From: CAUYUA01 sp963575675
Lineage (GTDB): Bacteria > Pseudomonadota > Alphaproteobacteria > Azospirillales > Azospirillaceae
Direction: 5' to 3'
DNA length: 53,797 nt
Assembly: GCA_963575675.1 (NCBI GenBank)
Contig: CAUYUA010000122.1
Span: 1-53,797, forward strand
Shown: one piece after another, positions 44,289 to 53,301 of the stretch
Layout of the letters: each line of letters begins with the position of its first letter
Numbering within the stretch: position 1 is the stretch's first letter
The notes under the pieces: generated by a model
Told to the model about the DNA's origin: nothing
The model's input: the letters and a program-made list of their open reading frames with translations, nothing else
Database searches by the model: none
Made by a program: the position numbers and the translations under genes

Positions 44289-44636
44289 TTTGACGCCAAA
44301 CTTCTGATGATAAGAAAACAGCCTTATGATGAAGGGAGATCAATTTTAAAGTCAATATATAAAATTTAATAAAATTGGGGATTGGCTTTTTCATCGAGAA
44401 AAACCATAAAATATCTCCATGCTTTCTCTGCAATTCTTTAATTGTTAGGGATTTAGTCTTATTGATGGGCCGGACGTATTAATATACGCCCTTCGATTTG
44501 CATAGAAATTAACAAAGTCGGGAACTATGCCCCTCCAATTGTTCGGAATTATAAGGGTAAAGTAGACGCTTCTCCTTCATTCGCGACGTAATCCTTGTGT
44601 GCTTCTCGTTTTCATATAGAATTCGATGAATCTATA
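44289..44636. other. AT-rich intergenic region between cyclase and tlyA
   Basis: No gene is seen. The stretch contains the dyad CGTATTAATATACG (about 44475-44488) and, just after the tlyA stop, a weak hairpin ATATAG/CTATAT with inner ATTC/GAAT (about 44616-44639). The cyclase promoter should lie at its left end. Confidence 0.45.
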
Positions 44637-45437
44637 TCAATTGTTCTGCTCTTTAGAGTCATTTAACTTGTCTAATTTTTTGTTGGTGGAATTCTGGCGA
44701 TGTGCGGCGATTAGGAATTCTTTATTACCCTCTGGACCGGTGATTGGGCTGGGAATGATCCCCAACACATGCCAAGGATGCTGAGATGAGAGCCAATCTT
44801 TAACAGTCTGGCAGACCTCTTGATGAAGAGCGGGATCTCGAACGACGCCTCCTTTGCCGACTCGAGCTTTGCCAACTTCGAATTGTGGTTTGATCAGGGC
44901 GACAAGAAAAGCAGTATCAGAAGCTAGGTTTAAAGACGCAGGAAGAATAACGGAAAGGTTGATGAAGCTCGCATCACAAACAATAAAATCTATCGAATCT
45001 GGGATTTGTGCGCGATCAAGAAAACGGGCGTTGGTTTTTTCATGAATGACCACACGAGGATCATTTCTTATTTTCCATGCTATCTGACCATATCCAACGT
45101 CAACCGCATAGACTTTTTTTGCATTTTGTGTTAGCAGAACATCGGTAAAACCTCCGGTTGAAGCGCCGAGATCGAGCGCAATCTTACCCGCTGGATCAAG
45201 TTGGAAATGTTCTAGCGCCGCCGCAAGCTTTACGCCACCGCGCGAAACCCAGGGATGGTCTTGTCCTTTCAATGATAAAGGGCAGTCATTGTGAATAAAA
45301 TCTCCGGCTTTTTCAATACGGCGACTTTCAGAATAAACAAGCCCGGCAAGGATTAATGCCTGCGCGCGATTGCGGCTTTCGACCAATCCTCTTTCCACTA
45401 AGGCCACATCCACTCTTTGACGTTCAGGTTTTTTCAT
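44637..45437 (-). CDS. tlyA: TlyA-family rRNA 2'-O-methyltransferase
   Basis: The 266-residue product has an N-terminal S4 RNA-binding domain (RVDVALVERGLVESRNRAQALILAGLVYSE) and an FtsJ-like methyltransferase domain with ALDLGASTGGFTDVLLTQNAKKVYAVDVGYGQ, CDASFINLSVILP, VALIKPQFEVGK and GNKEFL. The family methylates ribosomal RNA and was once called hemolysin A. The stop of cobN lies six bases before the ATG, so the two are probably co-translated. The last 15 residues are a charged tail. Confidence 0.93.
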   Translation of the reverse strand: MKKPERQRVDVALVERGLVESRNRAQALILAGLVYSESRRIEKAGDFIHNDCPLSLKGQDHPWVSRGGVKLAAALEHFQLDPAGKIALDLGASTGGFTDVLLTQNAKKVYAVDVGYGQIAWKIRNDPRVVIHEKTNARFLDRAQIPDSIDFIVCDASFINLSVILPASLNLASDTAFLVALIKPQFEVGKARVGKGGVVRDPALHQEVCQTVKDWLSSQHPWHVLGIIPSPITGPEGNKEFLIAAHRQNSTNKKLDKLNDSKEQNN

Positions 45438-45443
45438 GAGGGT

Positions 45444-48400
45444 TTACTTCAGTGTTTTCAGTATATCTGGAGCGGAATTAGACCTCGGGCGCCAAAGCCC
45501 TCGATCAATTGCTTCTTGAAAACGCGTCGCCATTTCGCGCAACGCCGCTGGATTGGCCTCGGCAATAAAACTTCTAATTACGTCATCGGAGATGAATGCG
45601 TCGTACACCGCATCAAAATGATGATGTTTTACTGCGTTGGTGGTGGCGGCGAAAGCAAACATGTAATCGACCGTGGCCGCCATTTCAAAGGCGCCTTTAT
45701 ATCCATGACGCATAACACCAGATATCCATTTTGGATTGGTTACTCGTCCACGTACAATACGTGCAATTTCCTCTTCTAATGTTCGAATTCTTGGTTGTTC
45801 AGGACGAGAATGATCGTTGTGGTAAATTGTAGGCGCGCAACCAGACAAGAAGCGCGCAGCCGCCGCTAATCCGCCCTCAAATTGATAGTAGTCGTCGCTA
45901 TCGAGTAGATCATGCTCACGATTGTCTTGATTTTGTATGATCGCGTCCACTGTGCGTAAGCGAGTTTTAAATACCTCTAATGCTTCTGTTCCTTGGGAAT
46001 CTGCTCCATAGGCGTATCCACCCCAAATCAAATAGGCGTTGGCCAAATCGTTGGCGTTACTCCACCCTCGTTCATCTATTAATGCTTGTAATCCGGCTCC
46101 ATATGCACCTGGTTTTGAACCGAATACGCGAAATCCTGCTTGTCGTTCGGCGTCTTGAAGCGAGACGCCGGTTGTAAGAAGTGTTTCGATATCACTTCGG
46201 TAGCGGGCTGCTAGAGGATTTTCAGATTCTAGTTCGTCAAGTTTCGCTACAGCGCGAGCCGCTTCATCAACTAAAGCAATTTGAGCAGGAAAGGCGTCTC
46301 GGAAAAAGCCGGAGACTCGAAGAGTGACATCAACGCGCGGGCGATCTAGAATAGATAAAGGAAGAATTTCAAAACCTGAAACACGACTTCCGGCTGAATC
46401 CCATTGAGGTCTTACCCCCATAAGCGCCAAAGCTTGCGCTATATCATCTCCGCCGGTGCGCATATTGGCTGTGCCCCATGCTGACATAGCAATGGTTCTG
46501 GGATAGTCTCCGTGGTCTTGCAAATGACGTTCGATAAGTAACGATGCAGACTTCCATCCTAAAATCCAAGCCGTGGGCGTGGGCACGGCGCGCGTATCGA
46601 CGGCATAAAAATTTCGGCCTGTTGGAAGAACATCCGGACGACCGCGCGTCGGTGCGCCGGAAGGACCAGGCGCTACGAATTTACCATCTAACGCTCGCAG
46701 TAACGCCGTTTGTTCTGCTGGGCCACATTGCACGAGTTTAGGGCGTAATATCGTTTCAACCATGTGAAGAACTTTTGTTGTGCGCATCCATGTCTTAGGG
46801 CATGATTTTTTTCCTGATATCAGATCATAAGCTGTATTTTCTAAAGACTCAACCTGAATTCTCCAGAGATGGGGTGGTGTTCTTTCTTGAGGATTGCTTT
46901 CATCGCTTTGATAATCTGGGAATGTTAGAGGATCAAAATCAAGAGAAAGGTCCGCAGCCAAGGCTCGTAATAAAGACGCATCCCCGTTTTCACCGCGTCC
47001 GCGCGGAATACGTGTTAAAGACACAAGAAGTTCATTTAGTTGATCTCCTGTGGGAGAGCATCCGAATACATGAAGCCCATCACGGATTTGCAACTCTTTG
47101 AGTTCGCACAGATAGTTGTCGATGCGGGTGAGGGCTGCGTCAGTGTCGTCATTACAACTAACTCCACAGTCTCGATCAAGTCCCAAAGACGTTGCAATGT
47201 CGAAAATGCGTTCACGCAAAAGCGGCAGTCTACGGGAATCGAGTCCAGATGCTTGGTAGTATTCGTCAACTAGGGATTCTAATGTTTGCAAATCTCCATA
47301 GTTTCCTGCGCGAGTTAATGGCGGCGTCAAGTGGTCGATAATAACGGCGGCGGCGCGACGTTTGGCTTGCGCGCCTTCTCCTGGATCATTGACAATGAAT
47401 GGATAAATATGAGGAATCGCTCCTAGAGCAATCTCAGGGAAGCAACTATTTGAAAGAGAAAGCGCTTTTCCCGGTAACCACTCTAGATTGCCGTGCTTGC
47501 CAAAATGGATGATGGCGTGTGCTTTAAAAATTGTGCGTAACCAAGCGTAGCACGCAAGATAACCATGTGGAGGAGGCAGAGATGGGTCGTGGTAACTGCG
47601 TGTTGGGTCTATATGGTAGCCTCTGGCTGGCTGAATCCCAATAACAATATTGCCAAATTGATGTAGAGAAAGACAGAAAGCGTCATTTCGTGTCCCAGGA
47701 TCATCTTCGGGAAGTCCCCAACGATTAAGAATAACCTTCTGTGCATCCGGAGGAAGAGTTTTGAACCAACAGTGGTATATCGTTACAGGGAAAGTGATTT
47801 CGATGACGCGCTGATCTAAAGATTTTAAATCATTGGTTGCTCCTGAAACTAAGTGAGCCATTAGTTCTGTGCTGTCGCATGGAATACGCTCTCCTAAGTT
47901 GTATCCAGCTTCGATCATTGCTGTAAAAGTCTTAAAAACTCCGGCCGGCGTGTCCAATCCAACGCCGTTGGCGAGGCGTCCGTCACGATTAGGATAGTTC
48001 GCCAAAAGAATTGCGATGCGCCGTTGTGATGCCGGAGTGCGACGCAATGCACACCAGGCTGAAGCCAACGTGACAACAAAGTCAATTCGATCTGGAGACG
48101 GACGATAGCCGTTCAGTCGGCACTGAGTGGGCGCATGCCACTTGGCCTCGGCCTTAAAAGCAATTGCGCGGCTCAGAATTCGACCATCCAGTTCAGGAAG
48201 AGCAACGGCCATAGCCAAATCACGGGCCTCTAGACCATTAGCGCTAATACGCCATTTCTCTTCGCTGTTGCTAGAGAAAACAATCTGCAACACCGGGCAA
48301 TCTGCGTGTGGAAACGGCGAATCACCATGTTCGACCCCAGGATGTGCAACTGCAAAATTTGTTGCATTTAAAATCAGGTCTGGAGGCGCATTTTGAAACG

Positions 48401-49187
48401 CTTCAGAAAGAAAAAGAGTGGTTTCAATTTCTTTAAGACTCATTAATGCAATTGGCAGAGGATTTAGGCCCTTTTTAATTAACGCGTCAATCAACGCATC
48501 GATCGCTTCTAAGTCTCCTGACTGCAACAATGCACGATAAAAAAGAATTGGGACTACGGGAGAATCTAGGCGCCAGCGGTTTGTTATGTCGTAATATGAA
48601 ATGTGATCTGCGTTGTTTGGCCAATAAAAAGCAGATCGTGGAAGAGGAAAAGGCGATCTTGGACTAACTGTAGAATATTTCATTAAAAAAGAGCAGAAAT
48701 TTAAAAACTGTTTTGCGTTATAGAGGCCGCCATGGATTAAATAGGACCAAAGCTCACGGATTTTTTCTTGCGGTAAAGTTGATCTATGGAGAAGTTCAAC
48801 ATCGGCTTGGTCATCTCCGGGAAGAAACGCGAGAGAAATCCCTTTATATGCACAAGCTGCTGCAATTTGCTCTACGCCATAGTGCCAATAACGTTCTCCA
48901 CCCAGGATACGTACAACCACTAATTTTGCGCACAAAATTATGCGATCAACGTATAGATCGACGGAGAGCGGGTGAGATAGCCATAGAAAATTTGCTAGAC
49001 GTAGTGTTGGTGGGGGAAGGGTGTGTTTGTCCGTTGATGCGGCAATGAGGTGATCTTGCGCTGTCGCTAGACACGCCAATTCACTATCGGCTGCGGAAAG
49101 AAAAACAATGTCGCCGGGAGATTGTCCTAGATCAACGGCGCCACTGCTGTTTGTGGCGTCGCCAGGTTGGGCGAAAAGCAAATGCAT
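45444..49187 (-). CDS. cobN: Cobaltochelatase subunit CobN (aerobic cobalamin pathway)
   Basis: CobN is the large subunit of the CobNST complex, which inserts cobalt into hydrogenobyrinic acid a,c-diamide using ATP. The 1247 residues match family length. Typical stretches include GGERYWHYGVEQI near the start, NYPNRDGRLANGVGLDTPAG, FHQFGNIVIGIQP-like sequence, AHAIIHFGKHGNLEWLPGK with the catalytic-site His/Glu, SWNTANMRTGGDDI-like SAWGTANMRTGGDDIAQAL and WISGVMRHGYKGAFEMAATVDYMFAFAATT near the end. CobS and CobT are not in the window. I see no cobalamin riboswitch upstream. The product is needed for the B12 enzyme encoded by ecm. Confidence 0.95.
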   Translation of the reverse strand: MHLLFAQPGDATNSSGAVDLGQSPGDIVFLSAADSELACLATAQDHLIAASTDKHTLPPPTLRLANFLWLSHPLSVDLYVDRIILCAKLVVVRILGGERYWHYGVEQIAAACAYKGISLAFLPGDDQADVELLHRSTLPQEKIRELWSYLIHGGLYNAKQFLNFCSFLMKYSTVSPRSPFPLPRSAFYWPNNADHISYYDITNRWRLDSPVVPILFYRALLQSGDLEAIDALIDALIKKGLNPLPIALMSLKEIETTLFLSEAFQNAPPDLILNATNFAVAHPGVEHGDSPFPHADCPVLQIVFSSNSEEKWRISANGLEARDLAMAVALPELDGRILSRAIAFKAEAKWHAPTQCRLNGYRPSPDRIDFVVTLASAWCALRRTPASQRRIAILLANYPNRDGRLANGVGLDTPAGVFKTFTAMIEAGYNLGERIPCDSTELMAHLVSGATNDLKSLDQRVIEITFPVTIYHCWFKTLPPDAQKVILNRWGLPEDDPGTRNDAFCLSLHQFGNIVIGIQPARGYHIDPTRSYHDPSLPPPHGYLACYAWLRTIFKAHAIIHFGKHGNLEWLPGKALSLSNSCFPEIALGAIPHIYPFIVNDPGEGAQAKRRAAAVIIDHLTPPLTRAGNYGDLQTLESLVDEYYQASGLDSRRLPLLRERIFDIATSLGLDRDCGVSCNDDTDAALTRIDNYLCELKELQIRDGLHVFGCSPTGDQLNELLVSLTRIPRGRGENGDASLLRALAADLSLDFDPLTFPDYQSDESNPQERTPPHLWRIQVESLENTAYDLISGKKSCPKTWMRTTKVLHMVETILRPKLVQCGPAEQTALLRALDGKFVAPGPSGAPTRGRPDVLPTGRNFYAVDTRAVPTPTAWILGWKSASLLIERHLQDHGDYPRTIAMSAWGTANMRTGGDDIAQALALMGVRPQWDSAGSRVSGFEILPLSILDRPRVDVTLRVSGFFRDAFPAQIALVDEAARAVAKLDELESENPLAARYRSDIETLLTTGVSLQDAERQAGFRVFGSKPGAYGAGLQALIDERGWSNANDLANAYLIWGGYAYGADSQGTEALEVFKTRLRTVDAIIQNQDNREHDLLDSDDYYQFEGGLAAAARFLSGCAPTIYHNDHSRPEQPRIRTLEEEIARIVRGRVTNPKWISGVMRHGYKGAFEMAATVDYMFAFAATTNAVKHHHFDAVYDAFISDDVIRSFIAEANPAALREMATRFQEAIDRGLWRPRSNSAPDILKTLK

Positions 49188-49353
49188 GCTGTGCTGCTCG
49201 TAGAAGTATGAGGTTCAAGTATGGCGGGGAAGGCGTTGGGATTCTGGATGCGTTGAGACAGTCTCTATTGCAGAACATTTAGAGTGTTTTTGCGACCAAT
49301 TGAATCAAAAATTTTCTTGACGGGAGAGAAATTATTTTCTGTATTTCTAATAA

Positions 49354-49393
49354 ATTAGACGGGTCCAGGAACGCAGTCCCTGACGCCGTCTAA
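49354..49393. terminator. Stem-loop of the GAACGCAGTC family, 3' of the uracil-DNA glycosylase-like gene
   Basis: TTAGACGGG and the region ending CCGTCTAA pair, with GGAACGCAGTCCC as the exact loop core. The flanks are symmetric (AAATTAGAC and GTCTAACTT). Family orientation is plus while both neighbouring genes are on the minus strand, so it probably works in both directions. Confidence 0.7.
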
Positions 49394-49408
49394 CTTATTA
49401 GATTTAAT

Positions 49409-50023
49409 TTATTCTACAATATGACGGCGACGTTCAGCGGCGTTTTGTATGTCTGTTAAAAAAATCGGTTGTTGCGCCAAATTGCCTCGTAAGAGGTAAC
49501 TTGGGTGGAAGGTAGGGATCACCACCGTTTCTGGTCTGAGGCGGCAAGGCAATTCCTGTCCGCGTCGCTCAAGGATTCCGCCACATCCGGTGAGCGCCCA
49601 AAGAGGCGTTCTTCCCAATGCGATCACAATAGGGGGTTTAACTTCATTCAACATGCAGCGTAATGCAATAATTTCTTCGGCAAATGCTTCCAAACAGTAA
49701 TCTGACGCGCCAAATGGGCCAAACTCAAGCGCAAGGGAAATTCCTTGTGCGCGCGCACGAGTTCGCGATGAAAAAAAATGAGAAACCTTATTACCTGGCG
49801 GTTGATAGCGAAACACATTAGCAATCAGACATAACCGACGGTCCAGCCCTGCTTGTTCAAGAGTTTGATCCAGCAATTTTCCGCTGCGTCCGGCGAATGG
49901 ACGACCTTGGCGAACTTCGTCAGCGCCAGGCGCTTCTCCAACAAAAGTCAACGGCGGTGATTTTAAGTCCCACTGTTCTGGACGTTGGTAATCGACGAAA
50001 GGCAAAGGTTGTAAGTTCGACAT
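49409..50023 (-). CDS. Uracil-DNA glycosylase superfamily protein, probably without Fe-S cluster
   Basis: The 204-residue product has the family active-site motif GEAPGADEVRQGRPFAGRSGKLL and the second motif HPSYLLR, as in family 4/5 uracil-DNA glycosylases that remove uracil from DNA. The N-terminal Cys-x2-Cys pair and the CRPP cysteine that hold the Fe-S cluster in family 4 are missing (NVFRYQPPGNK here). An insert with SHFFSSRTRARAQG and PFGASDYCLEAF follows. It may be a distinct branch. It lies in line with the methyltransferase gene upstream. Confidence 0.8.
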   Translation of the reverse strand: MSNLQPLPFVDYQRPEQWDLKSPPLTFVGEAPGADEVRQGRPFAGRSGKLLDQTLEQAGLDRRLCLIANVFRYQPPGNKVSHFFSSRTRARAQGISLALEFGPFGASDYCLEAFAEEIIALRCMLNEVKPPIVIALGRTPLWALTGCGGILERRGQELPCRLRPETVVIPTFHPSYLLRGNLAQQPIFLTDIQNAAERRRHIVE

Positions 50024-50047
50024 GATGAAAATAACTTTCTTAATAAA

Positions 50048-50734
50048 CTATTTGACGCCGATATTGATTCTGCTGGGTTGATCAAAAATATAGGCGCCGT
50101 CAGCGTTAAGCTCTCCTAATCGCTGCATATCTGCGCGAAGGCGAGATTCCTGTTTGGCGACGAGCGAAACACGAGAGGACTCGGCAGAGATCAGCCGTGT
50201 GGCAAGGTCTTCATAGCTTTGCAAGCAAACCGAGTTGAGGTAAAACAGCTCTTGTTCGAATCGTAGAGCTTGCGTGGTTCGAATTGTTTGATAAGCGGCG
50301 CAACGCGCCGCTGTTTCATCTTCAACCGGACGAATTAAATCAAAAAAAGGGCCCTCCGCAAGAGGCTCGTGAACAATTACTTTGCCTCCAGGCGTTAGAA
50401 CGCGCGCTGCTTCGACCAGAGCTGTCGGCTGATGCGAGAGAGGGACGTGATGTAAACTGTTAAAAAAAACCACGACATCGACCGATTCGTTTTCTAAAGG
50501 CAGAAGCGTCGCTTCGCCTTGAAGATAGATTTCTTGTCCTACAGGGAGAGTCGCGCGTGCGCGTTCTAAGACTGCATCACCACATTCTATGCCGACGGCT
50601 TGCGCACCCAAGCGGGTCAGAGCACGTACTAAGGTTCCATCGCCGCAACCGACATCCACGATACGGAGTCCAACGAATGAAACAATAATCTCACTGAGAA
50701 CGTCAATACTACGGCGGCGGAGTGTCGATGTCAT
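50048..50734 (-). CDS. Class I SAM-dependent methyltransferase
   Basis: The 228-residue product has motif I RIVDVGCGDGTLVRALTRLGAQAVGIE, motif II VDVVVFFNSLHHVPL and motif III RVLTPGGKVIVHEPL, typical of the Methyltransf_11 group. The substrate is not evident. It is followed after 24 bases by the glycosylase-like gene on the same strand, so they may share a transcript. Confidence 0.85.
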   Translation of the reverse strand: MTSTLRRRSIDVLSEIIVSFVGLRIVDVGCGDGTLVRALTRLGAQAVGIECGDAVLERARATLPVGQEIYLQGEATLLPLENESVDVVVFFNSLHHVPLSHQPTALVEAARVLTPGGKVIVHEPLAEGPFFDLIRPVEDETAARCAAYQTIRTTQALRFEQELFYLNSVCLQSYEDLATRLISAESSRVSLVAKQESRLRADMQRLGELNADGAYIFDQPSRINIGVK

Positions 50735-50825
50735 AGAGTAATGCCTTTTATTGAACTAATATCACAAAAGTAAGGCGCGTCGACCGATGAAGGCGTCTCA
50801 GACCTTAAGTTTTTTTAATTGGTGG

Positions 50826-52160
50826 TCAAGAAACAATTAGACCAATGGCGCCTCGGTGATCTGTTTCACCAAGATTGGCGTCACGCAAGTCGGCGCCCGT
50901 GAGGTCTGCGTCGAGAAGTGTTGCTCGAAAAAGATTGGCTCCGCGTAGGATGGCGTTTCGTAGGTTGGTGTTCGAAAGATTAGCTCCTTCGAGGTTTGCG
51001 TTGCGGAGATTGCATCCGATAAGTTTGGCTTCGGAGAGATTGGCATGCCATCGGCGAACATTTCCGGCGCCTAATGATATCGGTCCGATGTCTGCGGCCT
51101 GAAATTTACTGCCGGATAGATCTGCGCCTCGCAGATCGACTCCTCGCAAATCTGCGTCGGTAAAATCAGCTTCGATCGCCAACGTGGCCTTCATGCTGCT
51201 CATACACATTTTGACGCCGTTCATCTTGGCGTAGTTAAGCGTGGAGAGATCAAAATTCGACGCCCAAAGATTCATGCCGCGTAAATCGACGCCGGAAAGG
51301 TTCACGCGGGCGAGGTTGGCTTGTTTGCCTTTTCCTCCCATGGAATTAATCCACAGAAGGTGGTCGTTGACAATATCTTTCATTGTTCTTTCGAGCGCGT
51401 CAATTCGACGGGAGACAATGGCTCCGGTGACGATCGCTTTCGAAAGGTCGGACTCTCGAATGTGAACGGCTGTAAGATCGGCGTTGGAGAAATCTGTGCT
51501 GTCGAGTTGTGCGCCGCTAAGGCTGGCGCCATGAAGGATGCAACCGCTAAGATTGGTGCGTGATAAGTCTGCGCCTAAGAATATGGCTCCACGAAGGTCT
51601 GAGTTCGAAAGGTCTGCGTCGTGAATTTTGGCGTTTCGTAAATTAGCGTTTCGTAGAGTGGTTTTCCGCCCGACGGAGCGTCCCATTTTCGCGTCTTCAA
51701 GGTTTGCGCCGGTAAAATTAGCGCCGTTGAAGGATGCGGCGTTCTTTTGCATCGGAATGTAGTTGCCTTCTTTATCGCGAACGAGAATAAAGCCTTCGCG
51801 AATATCGGCGTGGGAGAGGTTTGCATTCTCCAAATCGGTGTTGCTGAGATCGGCTCCGCGCAAATCCACATGCCGCATATCGCAATCGCGCATACGGGCG
51901 TGACTAAGGCGCGCGCCGAAGAAATTGGCGCTGCGCATCTTTGCTCCGGAAAACTTTACGCCCTCCATGCACGATCCAACGAACTGACAGTCGGACAAAT
52001 CGCGTTCGGAGAGGTCTAAGAAGCTGGCGTCACAAAAAGCCACAGAGAACTTCTTTCCTCCCTGTCGTCCTCCGATGAAGCGAAGGTGGAGTTCGTAAAG
52101 CTCATCGATTTCGTCCTGGCTGATGCGCTTCAGCTCAACGGCCTGGACAGGAGGGCTCAT
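50826..52160 (-). CDS. Large cytoplasmic pentapeptide-repeat protein
   Basis: The 444-residue protein has no signal peptide. After a short N-terminal head (AVELKRISQDEIDELYELHLRFI) it consists of pentapeptide repeats (A(D/N)LXX) in two blocks, about 40-245 and 285-440. The blocks are separated by a non-repeat insert (SRRIDALERTMKDIVNDHLLWINSMGGKGKQANL) whose H-x2-W-x2-S-x-G-x2-G-x2-A-x-L pattern is known from other pentapeptide proteins of this group. Function unknown; some family members mimic DNA and bind gyrase, but nothing here proves that. A large inverted repeat lies just upstream (52190-52273). Confidence 0.85.
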   Translation of the reverse strand: MSPPVQAVELKRISQDEIDELYELHLRFIGGRQGGKKFSVAFCDASFLDLSERDLSDCQFVGSCMEGVKFSGAKMRSANFFGARLSHARMRDCDMRHVDLRGADLSNTDLENANLSHADIREGFILVRDKEGNYIPMQKNAASFNGANFTGANLEDAKMGRSVGRKTTLRNANLRNAKIHDADLSNSDLRGAIFLGADLSRTNLSGCILHGASLSGAQLDSTDFSNADLTAVHIRESDLSKAIVTGAIVSRRIDALERTMKDIVNDHLLWINSMGGKGKQANLARVNLSGVDLRGMNLWASNFDLSTLNYAKMNGVKMCMSSMKATLAIEADFTDADLRGVDLRGADLSGSKFQAADIGPISLGAGNVRRWHANLSEAKLIGCNLRNANLEGANLSNTNLRNAILRGANLFRATLLDADLTGADLRDANLGETDHRGAIGLIVS

Positions 52161-52189
52161 GGGGTGTTTTCTCCAATATGTGAAGGGCC

Positions 52190-52273
52190 GCCGCCATCAA
52201 ATTAAGGCCGAATTAGAAGCTTTTGTTTTTCAAGTCTTCACAAGAGCTTGCCTTAATTTGACGACATTGCGGC
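52190..52273. repeat. Large imperfect stem-loop between the Sel1 and pentapeptide genes
   Basis: TCAAATTAAGGC (52197-52208) and GCCTTAATTTGA (52250-52261) are a perfect 12-bp inverted repeat. Outside it GCCGC and GCGGC pair, and inside it AAGCTTTTG and CAAGAGCTT pair with one mismatch. It lies in the space after the Sel1 gene and about 30 bases before the pentapeptide gene start, both on the minus strand, so it would be in the transcript. It could be a terminator without T run, an attenuator or a processing site. Confidence 0.7.
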
Positions 52274-52322
52274 TCCAGATGTTTATAAGCTCGGAGCGAT
52301 ATATCGAGACTTCTCAAGCAAA

Positions 52323-52991
52323 TTATTTTTCTGGGGGACGTATGCGAAGAAGCGCTTCTTTAGCGACTCGATTGCCTTTTCCTGCTGCAATTTCATAATA
52401 ATACTTCGCCCGGTGCAAACTATAAGGAACGCCGCGTCCGGTTTCGAACATAGACGCCAGGTTGATGCAGGCGACTTCGGTGACAAGGTTCGGAGACGGA
52501 TAGCGACGGTTGTCGTCTTCATGTTTTTCGATATGAGGATAGTCGGCCACTAGACGATAGTAATAAGCCGCCTCTTGTTCATTTTTGGGAAGAATGCGTC
52601 CATGCTCCAGCATATCCCCGAGCATAACTTGAGCGACAGGGTTTCCTTGATCGGCGGCTTGACGCAAGTAGATCGTCGCTTTCTTTTCGTTACGAGAGAC
52701 GCCGCGTCCGGACAGCAGCATCACGCCAAACTCAAGCTGAGCCATACTATCCCCTGACGCAGCCTTTTCGCACAGAGCCATTGCTCCTTGACTGATTGCT
52801 TCCGGACATTCACTGAGGCTGGAGGCTTGGGTCAGAGGCGTCATGAAAACCGTAAGAGCGCTAATCGCTCCTCCCCATAACGCGCTCCATAAAAAAAACC
52901 GCAACGTGGCTTTTCCAGCGCTCCAACAAGACGTCGCCATTTTTCTTGGCTGAGATACTGCCGTATGGTGCGTCCATTTCTGCGAATTCAT
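52323..52991 (-). CDS. Sel1-repeat (SLR) protein with N-terminal membrane anchor or signal
   Basis: The 222-residue product has a hydrophobic segment (about 31-56, LRFFLWSALWGGAISALTVFM... to ...TQASS) serving as signal or anchor, then three to four Sel1-like repeats (AQLEFGVMLLSGRGVSRNEKKATIYLRQAADQGN, AQVMLGDMLEHGRILPKNEQEAAYYYRL, ACINLASMFETGRGVPYSLHRAKYYYEIAAGKGN). Such repeats form helical scaffolds for protein contacts. ATG 52991 has GAGG six bases upstream and a good promoter just ahead, which supports this start. Confidence 0.82.
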   Translation of the reverse strand: MNSQKWTHHTAVSQPRKMATSCWSAGKATLRFFLWSALWGGAISALTVFMTPLTQASSLSECPEAISQGAMALCEKAASGDSMAQLEFGVMLLSGRGVSRNEKKATIYLRQAADQGNPVAQVMLGDMLEHGRILPKNEQEAAYYYRLVADYPHIEKHEDDNRRYPSPNLVTEVACINLASMFETGRGVPYSLHRAKYYYEIAAGKGNRVAKEALLRIRPPEK

Positions 52992-53017
52992 GGCGCACCT
53001 CTTTTGGTATGAGCCGG

Positions 53018-53047
53018 ATCATAAAAATATATACTCACGAGCGTCAA
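53018..53047 (-). promoter_or_regulatory. Sigma-70-type promoter for the Sel1 gene
   Basis: On the minus strand TTGACG (53047-53042) and TATGAT (53023-53018) are 18 bases apart, each five of six to consensus. Transcription would start near 53010, leaving a short leader with the GAGG ribosome site of the Sel1 gene. Confidence 0.55.
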
Positions 53048-53159
53048 TATTTTCTTTAAAGCAATAGTCGCCCCAGACGATCTTGCGCGTGAGGCGCACA
53101 AAGTTATAACCGGGAAATCCCAACGGTTTTGATGCAAGAAGAACCGTAAGGAATCTCCC

Positions 53160-53200
53160 TTTCTTGACGTTATCAATCTTTTGGACTAAACGTCAAGAAA
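53160..53200. promoter_or_regulatory. Perfect 12-bp inverted repeat in the Sel1/cupin divergent region
   Basis: TTTCTTGACGTT (53160-53171) and AACGTCAAGAAA (53189-53200) are exact inverted copies, 17 bases apart. Each half contains TTGACG, and the left TTGACG is followed 17 bases on by TAAACG, so the dyad may be an operator over a promoter of the cupin gene, whose start is about 100 bases downstream. Confidence 0.6.
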
Positions 53201-53301
53201 AATGCCCGAAGCATCTTGTCGCATGACGTCGTTGTTTCTCTCAATTTGCGATGCAAATTTGGAATTCTAACGCAAAATTGAAACGAAGGAGTTTTCTTTC
53301 A

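Noticed and set aside
49188..49408. Cobalamin riboswitch upstream of cobN
   Set aside because: I looked for the conserved B12-box and core in the leader on the minus strand and found none; the gap holds only the family stem-loop.
50826..52160. Short DNA repeats resembling an array
   Set aside because: They are the coding sequence of pentapeptide repeats in an intact reading frame, with no constant spacer or repeat unit.
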